A DNA stretch of 64,000 bases from contig NZ_JAFMOY010000129.1 in assembly GCF_019049625.1 (NCBI RefSeq), positions 124,001 to 188,000 on the forward strand, in the 5' to 3' direction. Source of the stretch: Rahnella ecdela (GTDB lineage: Bacteria; Pseudomonadota; Gammaproteobacteria; Enterobacterales; Enterobacteriaceae). This document shows, piece after piece, positions 56,290 to 64,000 of this stretch. The position numbers and the translations under genes are program-made. The number at the start of each line of letters is the position of its first letter. The stretch's first letter is position 1. The notes under the pieces were generated by a model. It was not told the origin of the DNA, made no database searches, and worked only from the letters and a program-made list of their open reading frames with translations.

Positions 56290-57039
56290 CTACAGCTTTG
56301 TCGCGAAGAATGCGGTGGTTTCTGCCAAGGCATGAACCGAGACTTTATGCTTCGCACCCGCTTCAGAAATAAAGGTCAGATTGGCATCCGCGCCACTGTC
56401 TGCCAGTTCCTCACGCAGCCGCTGACTTTCAGCAAATGGCACAACATCATCATCTTCGCCATGCCAGACAAACAAAGGAATATCGGCGATTAGCGCTGCT
56501 TTTCCGCCGATATCGAGACTCAGCAAAGGCCCAGCCTCGCGTTCAAACACGTCCCGCTGCACGATGTTGCCTGCGTTAAAAGCGGGGAAAAGATGGTGCG
56601 ATAAGCGTGCGAAATAACCGGATCCCATCAGGTTCGCCGCCGCTTTCACCCACGGGAATTTCACCAGCGCCGCCATAGTGGTCATCCCGCCCATCGACAC
56701 ACCGCCGACGCCTAAACGCTGCGGGTCCGCCAGACCGCACCCCACAAATACGTCTTTCAGGATTGCCAGCTCGTCAATGTTGTTTTGTAAGATGCCCCAG
56801 AAATTCGCCACTGTTCTGGCATCGTCTTTTTCTGCTCGGGCACCGTGCATTAATGCGTCTGGCAGGATCACGCGAAAACCCGCTTTGGCCAGCGTATAGC
56901 CGAAATAGGAATAAATTTCTTTGGATGACAGAAAACCATGATAGAAAAAAATCGTCGGCAGCTGTCGCTGATACTGTCCGGCGGGCACTGCGTGGATCAC
57001 CTGGATGCCTTCAACGGTTTCTTCATACATCTCAACCAT
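56290..57039 (-). CDS. yjfP: Alpha/beta-hydrolase (esterase) YjfP
   Basis: 249 aa from ATG 57039, chosen because GGGGGA lies seven bases upstream and the length equals E. coli YjfP; the frame is open back to 57120. Oxyanion HGF (FFYHGFLSS), nucleophile serine in GGVSMGG, acid in WHGEDDDVVP, histidine in GAKHKV. Family carboxylesterase; the natural substrate is unknown. In E. coli it sits between bsmA and the ula genes; here it lies next to rpsF. Confidence 0.93.
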   Translation of the reverse strand: MVEMYEETVEGIQVIHAVPAGQYQRQLPTIFFYHGFLSSKEIYSYFGYTLAKAGFRVILPDALMHGARAEKDDARTVANFWGILQNNIDELAILKDVFVGCGLADPQRLGVGGVSMGGMTTMAALVKFPWVKAAANLMGSGYFARLSHHLFPAFNAGNIVQRDVFEREAGPLLSLDIGGKAALIADIPLFVWHGEDDDVVPFAESQRLREELADSGADANLTFISEAGAKHKVSVHALAETTAFFATKL

Positions 57040-57214
57040 CGTGTATTCCCCCTGCGCGTTTAGAAAAATCATGGGCTCGCTGTGTGCGAACATTCTACGG
57101 GACTGGGAACGGGCGACCACTCCCTTTTTCGTATAATTTATAACCTGTTATGCTCAGTTCTCTTTTTTCAGACGACCGATCTTAATTAAAATTCACACAT
57201 TCATGTTTATTTCA

Positions 57215-57228
57215 TTGATTCAGATCAA
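57215..57228 (+). promoter_or_regulatory. FNR box upstream of chemoreceptor
   Basis: A perfect TTGAT-TCAG-ATCAA. A -10-like TACATT at 57249-57254 implies a start near 57261, placing the box centre at about -40, the class II activator position. Suggests anaerobic induction of the downstream receptor. Confidence 0.65.
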
Positions 57229-57282
57229 TTTTTACTGAAATAACTGGTTACATTTGATCATTAATCCTTTCCCGTTTTCCGC

Positions 57283-57306
57283 CGTTAGTGCGCTATCAGA
57301 AGCTAA
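57283..57306. repeat. CGTTAG/CTAACG inverted repeat before chemoreceptor ATG
   Basis: A 6-bp inverted repeat with a 12-14 bp loop covers the expected leader and ribosome binding region of the receptor gene. It could fold in the mRNA; role unknown. Confidence 0.4.
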
Positions 57307-57318
57307 CGGAAAAAATCC

Positions 57319-59268
57319 ATGGAAACGTCACCAAAACGCTCATTTCGCAGCTGGAGCATTGGCGCAAAACTGGCCAGCATTGCCTCTTTGCTGGTCGGTT
57401 CGTTATTTATTATTTTCACTTTGTCACTGACTCACTCCGCCGGTAAACAGGTGAATGCGCTGGCGGTCAATGCCATTTCTGAACAGGTCACCGGCGTGGT
57501 GGACATGATTGAAATGTACAACGCCAGCCTGAATGCGGAAGTGGACAGCTATACGCGCCTGTTCAGCCATTTCCTGCCAGAGAATTTCGAACTCGATACG
57601 ACCAGTCCGGTGATGGTCGGCGAACAATCTGCACCAGTGATTAAAGCTGGCGGTACGCCGCTGAATCTCGACAGCAAAATTCCCGATGATTTTCTGGCCC
57701 GCACCGGCGCAATCTCTACGGTATTCGCCCGCCGTGGTGATGATTTTATCCGCGTGACGACTTCCCTGAAAAAACAGGATGGGAACCGCGCCATCGGTAC
57801 TCTGCTCGACAATACCAGCCCGGCTTATGCACAAATCATGGCCGGACAATCCTTCAGCGGGCTGGCGACCTTGTTCGGCAAAAAATACATCACCAAATAT
57901 CAGCCAGTGCGCGACGCACAGGGCAACGTGATTGGGATTTTGTTCGTGGGTGTGGATATCACGCAAGAATATGGCGATATGCGCCAGAAGATCCTGTCAA
58001 AACGCATTGGCGAGAAAGGCTATTTCTTTGTGCTTAACAGCGCGCCGGGGAAAGATCTGGGCAAATATCTGGTGCATTCCGCCGATGAAGGCAAAGCGCC
58101 GGCCTGGCCTGACGGCGAACTACAACAGGTGATGGCGCAGCCTAAAGGCCAGCGTGAATACACCGATATTGCCAGTCATCATCAGCAATTTATGGTGTAT
58201 GCAAATGTTCCCGCCTGGCACTGGGTGGTTGTGGGCAGCACCGATAAAGACAGCCTGATGGAGCAGGTCAACAGTACGCGTAATCACTTCCTGCTGATTA
58301 GCCTGCTGGCGCTGGCCTGTTTCGCCGCGCTGTTTATCGGGCTGACGCGCAAACTGGTCAGCCGCCCGCTCAGCGACGTAGTAAGCATTGCACAGCAATA
58401 TGCCAGCGGCGACTTACGTGCCCGGGCACAAACCCGACGAATCGATGAAATTGGTGCGCTGATGCACGCCATCGACGGCATCGGTCACGGACTGGAGAAA
58501 ATTGTCGGCGAGGTACGGCAGGTTTCGTCGGAAATCATGCTTAACACACAAGGACTTGCGCACGACAGCGAGCAGATCAATCAGCAGATCGGTACGCAGG
58601 CCAGTAGCCTGGAAGAAACGTCCGCCAGCATGGAGCAGATCACCGCTACCGTGCAGAACACCGCAGACAACGCCACGCAGGCGACTCAACTGGTGCAGCA
58701 GACCGACAAAGCCGCTACCGTCGGTGCCGATGCGGTAAAACACTCGGTTGAAAGTATGGAGGCCATCAAGCACGCCTCAACGCGCATTGCGGATATCACC
58801 ACCGTTATCGAAGGCATCGCCTTCCAGACCAATATTCTTGCGCTTAACGCCGCTGTAGAGGCCGCCAGAGCCGGTGAACATGGCCGTGGCTTTGCGGTTG
58901 TCGCCTCGGAAGTCCGGGCACTGGCGCAGCGTAGCTCTAATGCGGTGAAAGAGATCGAAACGCTGGTCGCCGATTCCCTGAGTAAAGTGGAAGACGGCCA
59001 CCAGAGCGCTGCAAAAACGCAGGCGAATATGAGCGACATTTTGCAGGGGATCCGCCAGGTGAAAGTGCTGATGAGCGATATCGACGTGGCATCACACGAA
59101 CAATCTTCCGGCATTTCACAGGTGAATATTGCCATTATGCAAATTGGGAAAGCGACGCAGGAAAACGCCACACTGGTGGAAAATTCACAGCAAACCGCGG
59201 CGGCGCTCAGCGAACAAGGGCGTCACCTCTCACAGCTGGTCAGCGTCTTTAAAATTTCCGAACGATAA
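57319..59268 (+). CDS. Methyl-accepting chemotaxis protein with double-Cache-type sensor
   Basis: 649 aa. Membrane helix 1 (about 18-38), a periplasmic sensor of about 280 residues (about 40-320) whose membrane-proximal part ([38 protein letters not shown]) looks like a Cache_3/Cache_2 fusion, helix 2 (about 322-343), HAMP, and the signalling domain with [20 protein letters not shown] and [19 protein letters not shown]. No C-terminal CheR-tether pentapeptide. Ligand unknown; such sensors often bind small organic acids. Preceded by an FNR box; inserted between bsmA and yjfP relative to E. coli. Confidence 0.94.
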   Translation: METSPKRSFRSWSIGAKLASIASLLVGSLFIIFTLSLTHSAGKQVNALAVNAISEQVTGVVDMIEMYNASLNAEVDSYTRLFSHFLPENFELDTTSPVMVGEQSAPVIKAGGTPLNLDSKIPDDFLARTGAISTVFARRGDDFIRVTTSLKKQDGNRAIGTLLDNTSPAYAQIMAGQSFSGLATLFGKKYITKYQPVRDAQGNVIGILFVGVDITQEYGDMRQKILSKRIGEKGYFFVLNSAPGKDLGKYLVHSADEGKAPAWPDGELQQVMAQPKGQREYTDIASHHQQFMVYANVPAWHWVVVGSTDKDSLMEQVNSTRNHFLLISLLALACFAALFIGLTRKLVSRPLSDVVSIAQQYASGDLRARAQTRRIDEIGALMHAIDGIGHGLEKIVGEVRQVSSEIMLNTQGLAHDSEQINQQIGTQASSLEETSASMEQITATVQNTADNATQATQLVQQTDKAATVGADAVKHSVESMEAIKHASTRIADITTVIEGIAFQTNILALNAAVEAARAGEHGRGFAVVASEVRALAQRSSNAVKEIETLVADSLSKVEDGHQSAAKTQANMSDILQGIRQVKVLMSDIDVASHEQSSGISQVNIAIMQIGKATQENATLVENSQQTAAALSEQGRHLSQLVSVFKISER

Positions 59269-59362
59269 AACGTGGATCGCGCGGCAATAAACACCGCGCG
59301 GACTCGCCAGCAGACCGGTGAAAGGGCTACACTCAGGTATCGCCCTTTTACTGGATATCACG

Positions 59363-59674
59363 ATGAAATCCTTTCGAATCTCCGCTGCGCTGCTGTTACT
59401 GGTTGCGCTCAGCGGATGCAGTAATCTCATGCAAACCACACCGGTTCCGCCGCCTGCGGTAACGGCCAAAGCGCAGGAAATTACCCGTTCGCAGACATCT
59501 ACACTGACTAAAATAGGCAGCATTACCGCGGATGTCATGGGCAGCCCGATGGATGTTGAAGCAGAAATTCAGCGCAAAGCCGATGCCGCTGGTGCGCATT
59601 ACTACGTGATCATGTTTAACAGCGAAACCATTATTCCCGGCCGCTGGTATTCGCAGGCCACTCTGTATCGCTGA
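59363..59674 (+). CDS. bsmA: Biofilm/peroxide-stress lipoprotein BsmA
   Basis: 103 aa from ATG 59363. Lipobox VALSGC with acylated Cys19, then a DUF1471 (YdgH/BhsA) domain: TKIGSITADVMGSPMDVEAE, AGAHYYVIMFN and WYSQATLYR. The third member of this family in the window. Its stop codon abuts that of the opposing aidB (59674/59675). Confidence 0.92.
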   Translation: MKSFRISAALLLLVALSGCSNLMQTTPVPPPAVTAKAQEITRSQTSTLTKIGSITADVMGSPMDVEAEIQRKADAAGAHYYVIMFNSETIIPGRWYSQATLYR

Positions 59675-61306
59675 TTATTCAGCACCGATCGCGCGGTTGA
59701 GCAACAGCTGGGATAAGCGTTCCGGCAACAGCGTTTCGCCGCGCGGGTCGAGTACCATTCTGCACCAGGCGTCCGCTACCGGCGGCGAGGAAAATTCCAG
59801 CATCGGTGTTGCCGTCATCAGGTTAAACAACTGTCCGGTCAGCCAGCGTCCGTGCGCTTCTTCACCACGACGCAGGCGTTGTAAAAACTGGCGGGACGCC
59901 CGGTCAAATATGCGGTTTTGGCCGCGTGCCTGATACAATACCTGTTGCAACATTTCTCCGCTGGCGGGCAGCTTTTTGAGCGTGCGCAGCACATCCAGAC
60001 ACATCACATTGCCCGACCCTTCCCAGATACTGTTGACCGGCATTTCGCGGTACAACCGCGGCAACTCACTGTCTTCGCAATAACCTATCCCGCCCAGCGC
60101 TTCCATAGCCTCTGCCACAAAAGGCATCCCCTGACGGCACACTTCAAACTTGGCGGCAGGGGTCAGCAAGCGGCAGAGCAGTTGTTCTGCGGGATTGTCC
60201 TGAGAGCCGGTCGCCGCCGCCAGACGCATCAGCAACATCGTCTGCCCTTCCAGCAGCAGCGCCATACGGCTCAGCGTCTGGCGCATCAGCGGCTGTTCGA
60301 TGAGAGGCTTACCAAAAACCTGCCGCTGGAAGGCGTGGTACAGCGCAACCGACAGTGCCCGCCGCATCATGGCGTGACTGCCCAGCGCGCAGTCAAAACG
60401 CGTATGACCGCCCACTTTCAGGATATGACGGATGCCCTCGCCTTCTTCGCCCAGCAGCCAGCCGGTCGCATTCTGAAACTCGACCTCGCTGCTGGCATTC
60501 GAGCGGTTGCCCAATTTGTCTTTCAGACGTTCGATGCGAATTGCATTACGCGTGCCATCGGGCAGAACCCTTGGCATAAAGAAGCATGAAAGTCCGCCGT
60601 CGGCCTGTGCCAGCACCAGATGGGCATCACTTTGCGGTACGGAGAAAAACCATTTATGGCCGATTAGATGATAAGGCTTTCCGCTGCCTCGCCCTTCCTG
60701 CGCCGTGGCCCGCGTGGTGTTACTGAGCACATCAGAGCCCCCCTGTTTCTCGGTCATTCCCATGCCAATCAGGACGCCTTTCTTCTGGTCACCGGATTGC
60801 AAATGCGGATCATAACGATCGGATAACAGCGGTCTCAGCCAGCCGCTGAATTCCGGCGGCAGAGTTTTTTGCAGCAATGGGATCGCGCCAAACGTCATGG
60901 TCACCGGGCATAACGTTCCCGCCTCAACCTGACCGTGAAGAATAAAACGCGCTGCACGGGCGACCGCCGAACCGATACGCGCATCTTCCTGCCACGGTAA
61001 ATTATGCACACGGTTAGCGATAAGCCCCTGCATCAGCAGATGCCAGGCGGGATGAAAACGCACATCGTCGAGGCGTTCGCCGCAAGGGTCATAACGCAAA
61101 AGTTCGGGCGGATTGGTATTTGCCAGCCTTCCCAGCTCCAGCGATTCTGCAGAACCTAATTGTTGCCCGAGTGACGCCAGCACATCGGCATCCCAGCCAG
61201 CCTGCTGACGGGCGACAGCTTCACGCAGCGGGGTGTCTGAAAGAAATAAGTTGCTGTTACTCAGTGCCTTGGGCTGATTGAAAACCCGGTGTGTTTCCCA
61301 GTTCAT
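59675..61306 (-). CDS. aidB: Acyl-CoA dehydrogenase-like protein AidB (adaptive response)
   Basis: 543 aa from ATG 61306 (MNWETHRVFNQPKALSNSNL), with GGGAGC upstream; E. coli is 541 aa. Flavin acyl-CoA dehydrogenase fold (TEKQGGSDV; LKVGGHTRFDCALG; MEALGGIGYCEDSELPRLYR) plus a C-terminal DNA-binding helical domain. In E. coli it belongs to the Ada regulon and protects DNA from alkylation. I found no clear Ada box upstream. Confidence 0.96.
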   Translation of the reverse strand: MNWETHRVFNQPKALSNSNLFLSDTPLREAVARQQAGWDADVLASLGQQLGSAESLELGRLANTNPPELLRYDPCGERLDDVRFHPAWHLLMQGLIANRVHNLPWQEDARIGSAVARAARFILHGQVEAGTLCPVTMTFGAIPLLQKTLPPEFSGWLRPLLSDRYDPHLQSGDQKKGVLIGMGMTEKQGGSDVLSNTTRATAQEGRGSGKPYHLIGHKWFFSVPQSDAHLVLAQADGGLSCFFMPRVLPDGTRNAIRIERLKDKLGNRSNASSEVEFQNATGWLLGEEGEGIRHILKVGGHTRFDCALGSHAMMRRALSVALYHAFQRQVFGKPLIEQPLMRQTLSRMALLLEGQTMLLMRLAAATGSQDNPAEQLLCRLLTPAAKFEVCRQGMPFVAEAMEALGGIGYCEDSELPRLYREMPVNSIWEGSGNVMCLDVLRTLKKLPASGEMLQQVLYQARGQNRIFDRASRQFLQRLRRGEEAHGRWLTGQLFNLMTATPMLEFSSPPVADAWCRMVLDPRGETLLPERLSQLLLNRAIGAE

Positions 61307-61392
61307 CGCCTGCTCCCTTTCAAAAGGACATGGCCTAAGTATGGTAAAAATCGGAGAATTAACAGACGGGCGGATCACAAACGCAGAAATGC

Positions 61393-61418
61393 AAACGGGA
61401 GCCAAAAGGCTCCCGTTT
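61393..61418. terminator. Terminator between rlmB and aidB
   Basis: AAACGGGAGCC/GGCTCCCGTTT, an 11-bp perfect stem with loop AAAA, in the gap after the rlmB stop. Weak T-run on either side. Confidence 0.75.
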
Positions 61419-61442
61419 AATCAGAGACTGAATAAGCAGAAA

Positions 61443-62186
61443 TCAGCTTTTCTTCAGGCCGCGCTGACGTACCGCTTCGAACAGGCAAACGCCGGTCGCG
61501 ACGGAAACGTTCAGGGAAGACACGCTCCCTGCCATCGGAATGCTGATCAGTTCGTCACAATGTTCGCGGGTCAGACGGCGCATACCTTCGCCTTCTGCGC
61601 CCATCACCAGCGCCATCGGGCCGGTCATTTTGCTCTGGAACAGGTCGTGATCGGCTTCACCGGCGGTACCGACGATCCAGACATTGTGTTCCTGCAGTAC
61701 GCGCAGGGTACGCGCCAGATTGGTCACGTTAATCAGTGGTACATTTTCAGCCGCGCCGCTGGCGACTTTCTTAGCCGTAGCATTCAGTTTGGCAGAACGG
61801 TCACGCGGGACGATCACTGCGTGAACACCGGCTGCATCCGCGGTACGCAGACAAGCGCCCAGGTTGTGCGGATCGGTTACGCCGTCCAGCACCAGCAGGA
61901 ACGGGCAATCGAGGCTTTCCAGCAAAGCAGGCAGGTCGTTTTCCTGATACTGGCGGCCTTCGCGCACACGCGCGATAATGCCCTGATGCACAGCACCTTC
62001 AGATTTCTCATCCAACCACTGGCGGCTCGCCACCTGGATCACGATACCGCTGGCTTCCAGCTCGTCGATCAGCGGTTTCAGGCGTTTATCGTCACGACCT
62101 TTCAGGATGAAAACTTCCAGAAAACGTTGCGGATCGTTATCGAGTAAGGCTTTAACGGAATGGATACCGTAGATAATTTCGCTCAT
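61443..62186 (-). CDS. rlmB: 23S rRNA (guanosine-2251-2'-O)-methyltransferase RlmB
   Basis: 247 aa SPOUT-family enzyme. The N-terminal substrate-binding domain (1-75, [20 protein letters not shown], 20 residues) is followed by the knotted catalytic domain with [28 protein letters not shown] and [18 protein letters not shown]. Directly downstream of rnr, as in E. coli; the pair links rRNA modification and quality control. Confidence 0.97.
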   Translation of the reverse strand: MSEIIYGIHSVKALLDNDPQRFLEVFILKGRDDKRLKPLIDELEASGIVIQVASRQWLDEKSEGAVHQGIIARVREGRQYQENDLPALLESLDCPFLLVLDGVTDPHNLGACLRTADAAGVHAVIVPRDRSAKLNATAKKVASGAAENVPLINVTNLARTLRVLQEHNVWIVGTAGEADHDLFQSKMTGPMALVMGAEGEGMRRLTREHCDELISIPMAGSVSSLNVSVATGVCLFEAVRQRGLKKS

Positions 62187-62205
62187 GATGCTCTTTAAAA
62201 TAGAC

Positions 62206-62229
62206 TTGCGGACAGCAAGCTGTCCGCAA
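62206..62229 (-). other. Perfect 11-bp hairpin between rnr and rlmB
   Basis: TTGCGGACAGC/GCTGTCCGCAA with loop AA/TT lies 20 bp before the rlmB start. In the rnr-to-rlmB direction GTCTATTTT follows, so it is at best a weak terminator and possibly an RNA-processing site within the operon. Confidence 0.7.
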
Positions 62230-62335
62230 TTTAACAGTAATTGCGGGCGATTCTATCACACCCTTCATCATTCATGCTGCAGATGCGTTGGCTGCAACCT
62301 GAATGCTTTTAGGTAAAATATTACGCCCGTCTGGC

Positions 62336-64000
62336 TTAGCTTTCTGCTGACTTTTTCTTCGCGCGTTTGGCTTTGGTTGCCGCAGCAATTTTTGCTGTTT
62401 TATCAGAAGGCTTCTTTGCTTTCTTCGGCTTACCATCTTTACCGACCGCGCCTACCGCTTTCTCTTTCTTCGGCTTAGCGGGTTTGGCGTCATCTTTGCG
62501 GAAGGCGCTGTCCGGCTCAAAGTTTACGTTTTTCTTACCGGTACGGCGACGACCAGCATTAGCCGGTGCCGCGGAACGCATGGAACGCTCGCCGCCTTTC
62601 TTGGCGCGATCACGTGCAGTTTTGCCTTCACCACGCGCTTTGCGGGTGCTGGAAACCAGCGCGAAATCGATTTTACGTTCGTCCATATGTACGGCTTCAA
62701 CGCGAATTTCAACGGTATCGCCGAGGCGGTAAACCGAACCAGAGGACTCACCGACCAGACGCTGGCCGATATTGTCGTAACGGTAATAATCGTTGTCGAG
62801 CGAGGACACATGCACCAGACCGTCGATAAACAGGTCGTTAAGGCGTACGAAGAAGCCGAAGCCGGTGACGCTGGCGATAGTGCCGGTAAACACTTCACCG
62901 ACGTGATCCTGCATAAAGTCACATTTCAGCCAGTCCGCCACATTACGGGTCGCTTCATCCGCACGGCGTTCTGCCATCGAACAATGCTCGCCGAGTTGCA
63001 ACATGTCTTCGTAATCACTGTGCCAGCCGCCGGTTGGCGTCCAGCGATCTTTCAGCGTACCGTGCTCTTTCGCCAGCAGGTACTTGATCGCACGGTGCAG
63101 TGCCAGATCCGGATAACGACGGATTGGTGATGTGAAGTGACCATAAGATCCGAGCGCGAGACCAAAGTGGCCACGGTTTTCCGGATCGTAAATCGCCTGT
63201 TTCATAGAACGCAGCAGCATCGTTTGCAGCATTTCGCGGTCAGGGCGATCGGCCAGTTCATCCATGATCTGAGCGTAATCTTTCGGCTCAGGCTTCATGC
63301 CGCCGCCCATCACCAGACCCAGCTCACCCAGCACGCTTTTCAGCGCGGAGATATGGTCATCGCTTGGACGGTCATGCACACGGAACAGCGCCGGTTCGTT
63401 ATGTTTTTCAACAAAACGCGCGGCAGCAATGTTTGCCAGGATCATGCACTCTTCAATCAGTTTATGAGCATCGTTACGCACGGTCGGTTCAACACGTTCG
63501 ATACGGCGCTCCGCGTTGAAGATGAATTTCGCTTCTTCAGTTTCGAACGCGATACCACCACGTTCTGCACGCGCCTGATCCAACATTTTGTACATGGTGT
63601 GCAGTTCAAGAAGATGCTTCACCAGCGGCGAATACTGCTCACGCAGTTCAGGATCACCTTCGATGATGCGCCAGACTTTGTTGTACGTCAGACGCGCGTG
63701 GGAGCTCATCACCGCTTCGTAGAATTTAGAACTGGTCAGCTTGCCCTGCGCGGAGATAGTCATCTCACAGACCATACACAGACGGTCTACCTGCGGGTTC
63801 AGGGAACACAGGCCATTGGAGAGCACTTCCGGCAGCATCGGGACAACCTGCGACGGGAAGTAAACGGAAGTCGCACGGCTGCGCGCTTCATCGTCGAGCG
63901 CAGTGCCGTGACGGACGTAATAACTCACGTCGGCAATTGCCACCCACAGGCGCCAGCCACCACCGCGTTTTTGCTCGCAATACACTGCGTCATCGAAGTC
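62336..64000 (-). CDS. rnr: Ribonuclease R (5' part outside window)
   Basis: Partial: the last 554 residues, running off the right edge. The visible part opens inside the catalytic motif [16 protein letters not shown] of the RNB domain. It continues through [10 protein letters not shown] and [12 protein letters not shown], then the S1 domain ([20 protein letters not shown]) and a long Lys-rich tail (about the last 90 residues). Processive 3'-5' exoribonuclease that degrades structured RNA, matures SmpB-tmRNA and acts in cold. The missing part should hold the N-terminal helix-turn-helix and cold-shock domains (E. coli 813 aa). Confidence 0.98.
   Translation of the reverse strand, partial: DFDDAVYCEQKRGGGWRLWVAIADVSYYVRHGTALDDEARSRATSVYFPSQVVPMLPEVLSNGLCSLNPQVDRLCMVCEMTISAQGKLTSSKFYEAVMSSHARLTYNKVWRIIEGDPELREQYSPLVKHLLELHTMYKMLDQARAERGGIAFETEEAKFIFNAERRIERVEPTVRNDAHKLIEECMILANIAAARFVEKHNEPALFRVHDRPSDDHISALKSVLGELGLVMGGGMKPEPKDYAQIMDELADRPDREMLQTMLLRSMKQAIYDPENRGHFGLALGSYGHFTSPIRRYPDLALHRAIKYLLAKEHGTLKDRWTPTGGWHSDYEDMLQLGEHCSMAERRADEATRNVADWLKCDFMQDHVGEVFTGTIASVTGFGFFVRLNDLFIDGLVHVSSLDNDYYRYDNIGQRLVGESSGSVYRLGDTVEIRVEAVHMDERKIDFALVSSTRKARGEGKTARDRAKKGGERSMRSAAPANAGRRRTGKKNVNFEPDSAFRKDDAKPAKPKKEKAVGAVGKDGKPKKAKKPSDKTAKIAAATKAKRAKKKSAES

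Noticed and set aside
57261-57288. Sigma-28 promoter before the Cache chemoreceptor
   Set aside because: GCCGTTAG matches only 6 of 8 bases of the -10 and the -35 only about half. The FNR-box arrangement explains the region better.

Overview
The window is ordinary chromosomal DNA of a gamma-proteobacterium of the order Enterobacterales. Almost every gene has an obvious Escherichia coli orthologue of near-identical length. Base composition (roughly 52% G+C by eye), the position of pmrAB between dacB and obgE, and the joins between gene blocks suggest the Yersiniaceae (Rahnella/Ewingella/Rouxiella-like). The genus is an inference, not something the sequence proves. I see no rRNA, CRISPR array, insertion sequence or intact prophage.

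Layout. (1) 1-2.1 kb: the end of an HlyD-type export locus. (2) 2.4-30.4 kb: a long, mostly minus-strand block for gene expression, RNA metabolism and envelope functions: yhbW, deaD with its leader peptide yrbN, nlpI, pnp, rpsO, truB, rbfA, infB, nusA, rimP, an initiator tRNA, leuU, secG, glmM, folP, ftsH, rlmE, yhbY, greA, dacB, pmrAB, obgE, yhbE, rpmA, rplU, ispB. Compared with E. coli, mtr, argG and yhbX are missing and pmrAB has been added. (3) 30.4-31.8 kb: a small AT-rich accessory pocket with a Mu-repressor-like DNA-binding gene facing away from the Ner-like gene sfsB. (4) 31.8-34.9 kb: mdh, argR and two tandem yhcN copies. (5) 35.1-64 kb: a second conserved block matching the E. coli rnr-to-mpl region: mpl, fbp, a chemoreceptor, ppa, ytfP, tamB, tamA, msrA, ytfL, ytfK, ytfJ, cysQ, cpdB, fklB, ytfB, rplI-rpsR-priB-rpsF, yjfP, a second chemoreceptor, bsmA, aidB, rlmB and the 3' part of rnr.

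How it works together. The nusA-infB-rbfA-truB-rpsO-pnp-nlpI-deaD run supplies transcription elongation, translation initiation, 30S maturation, RNA decay and cold adaptation. It has leader-level controls: tandem terminators before rimP, an RNase III-type leader stem before pnp, a peptide ORF before deaD, and a terminator in the greA leader behind a sigma-E-like promoter. The second block combines envelope assembly (tamAB, mpl, ytfB), periplasmic nucleotide salvage (cpdB, cysQ) and the S6-PriB-S18-L9 operon. The two chemoreceptor genes sit where E. coli has sugar-uptake operons; one has a sigma-28-like promoter and the other a perfect FNR box.

No large undescribed system is evident. The least explained features are the Mu-like c/ner arrangement at 30.4-31.7 kb, a ~30-bp imperfect hairpin directly abutting the initiator tRNA, a candidate structured small RNA at 34.98-35.10 kb, and a three-armed switch-like repeat after argR.
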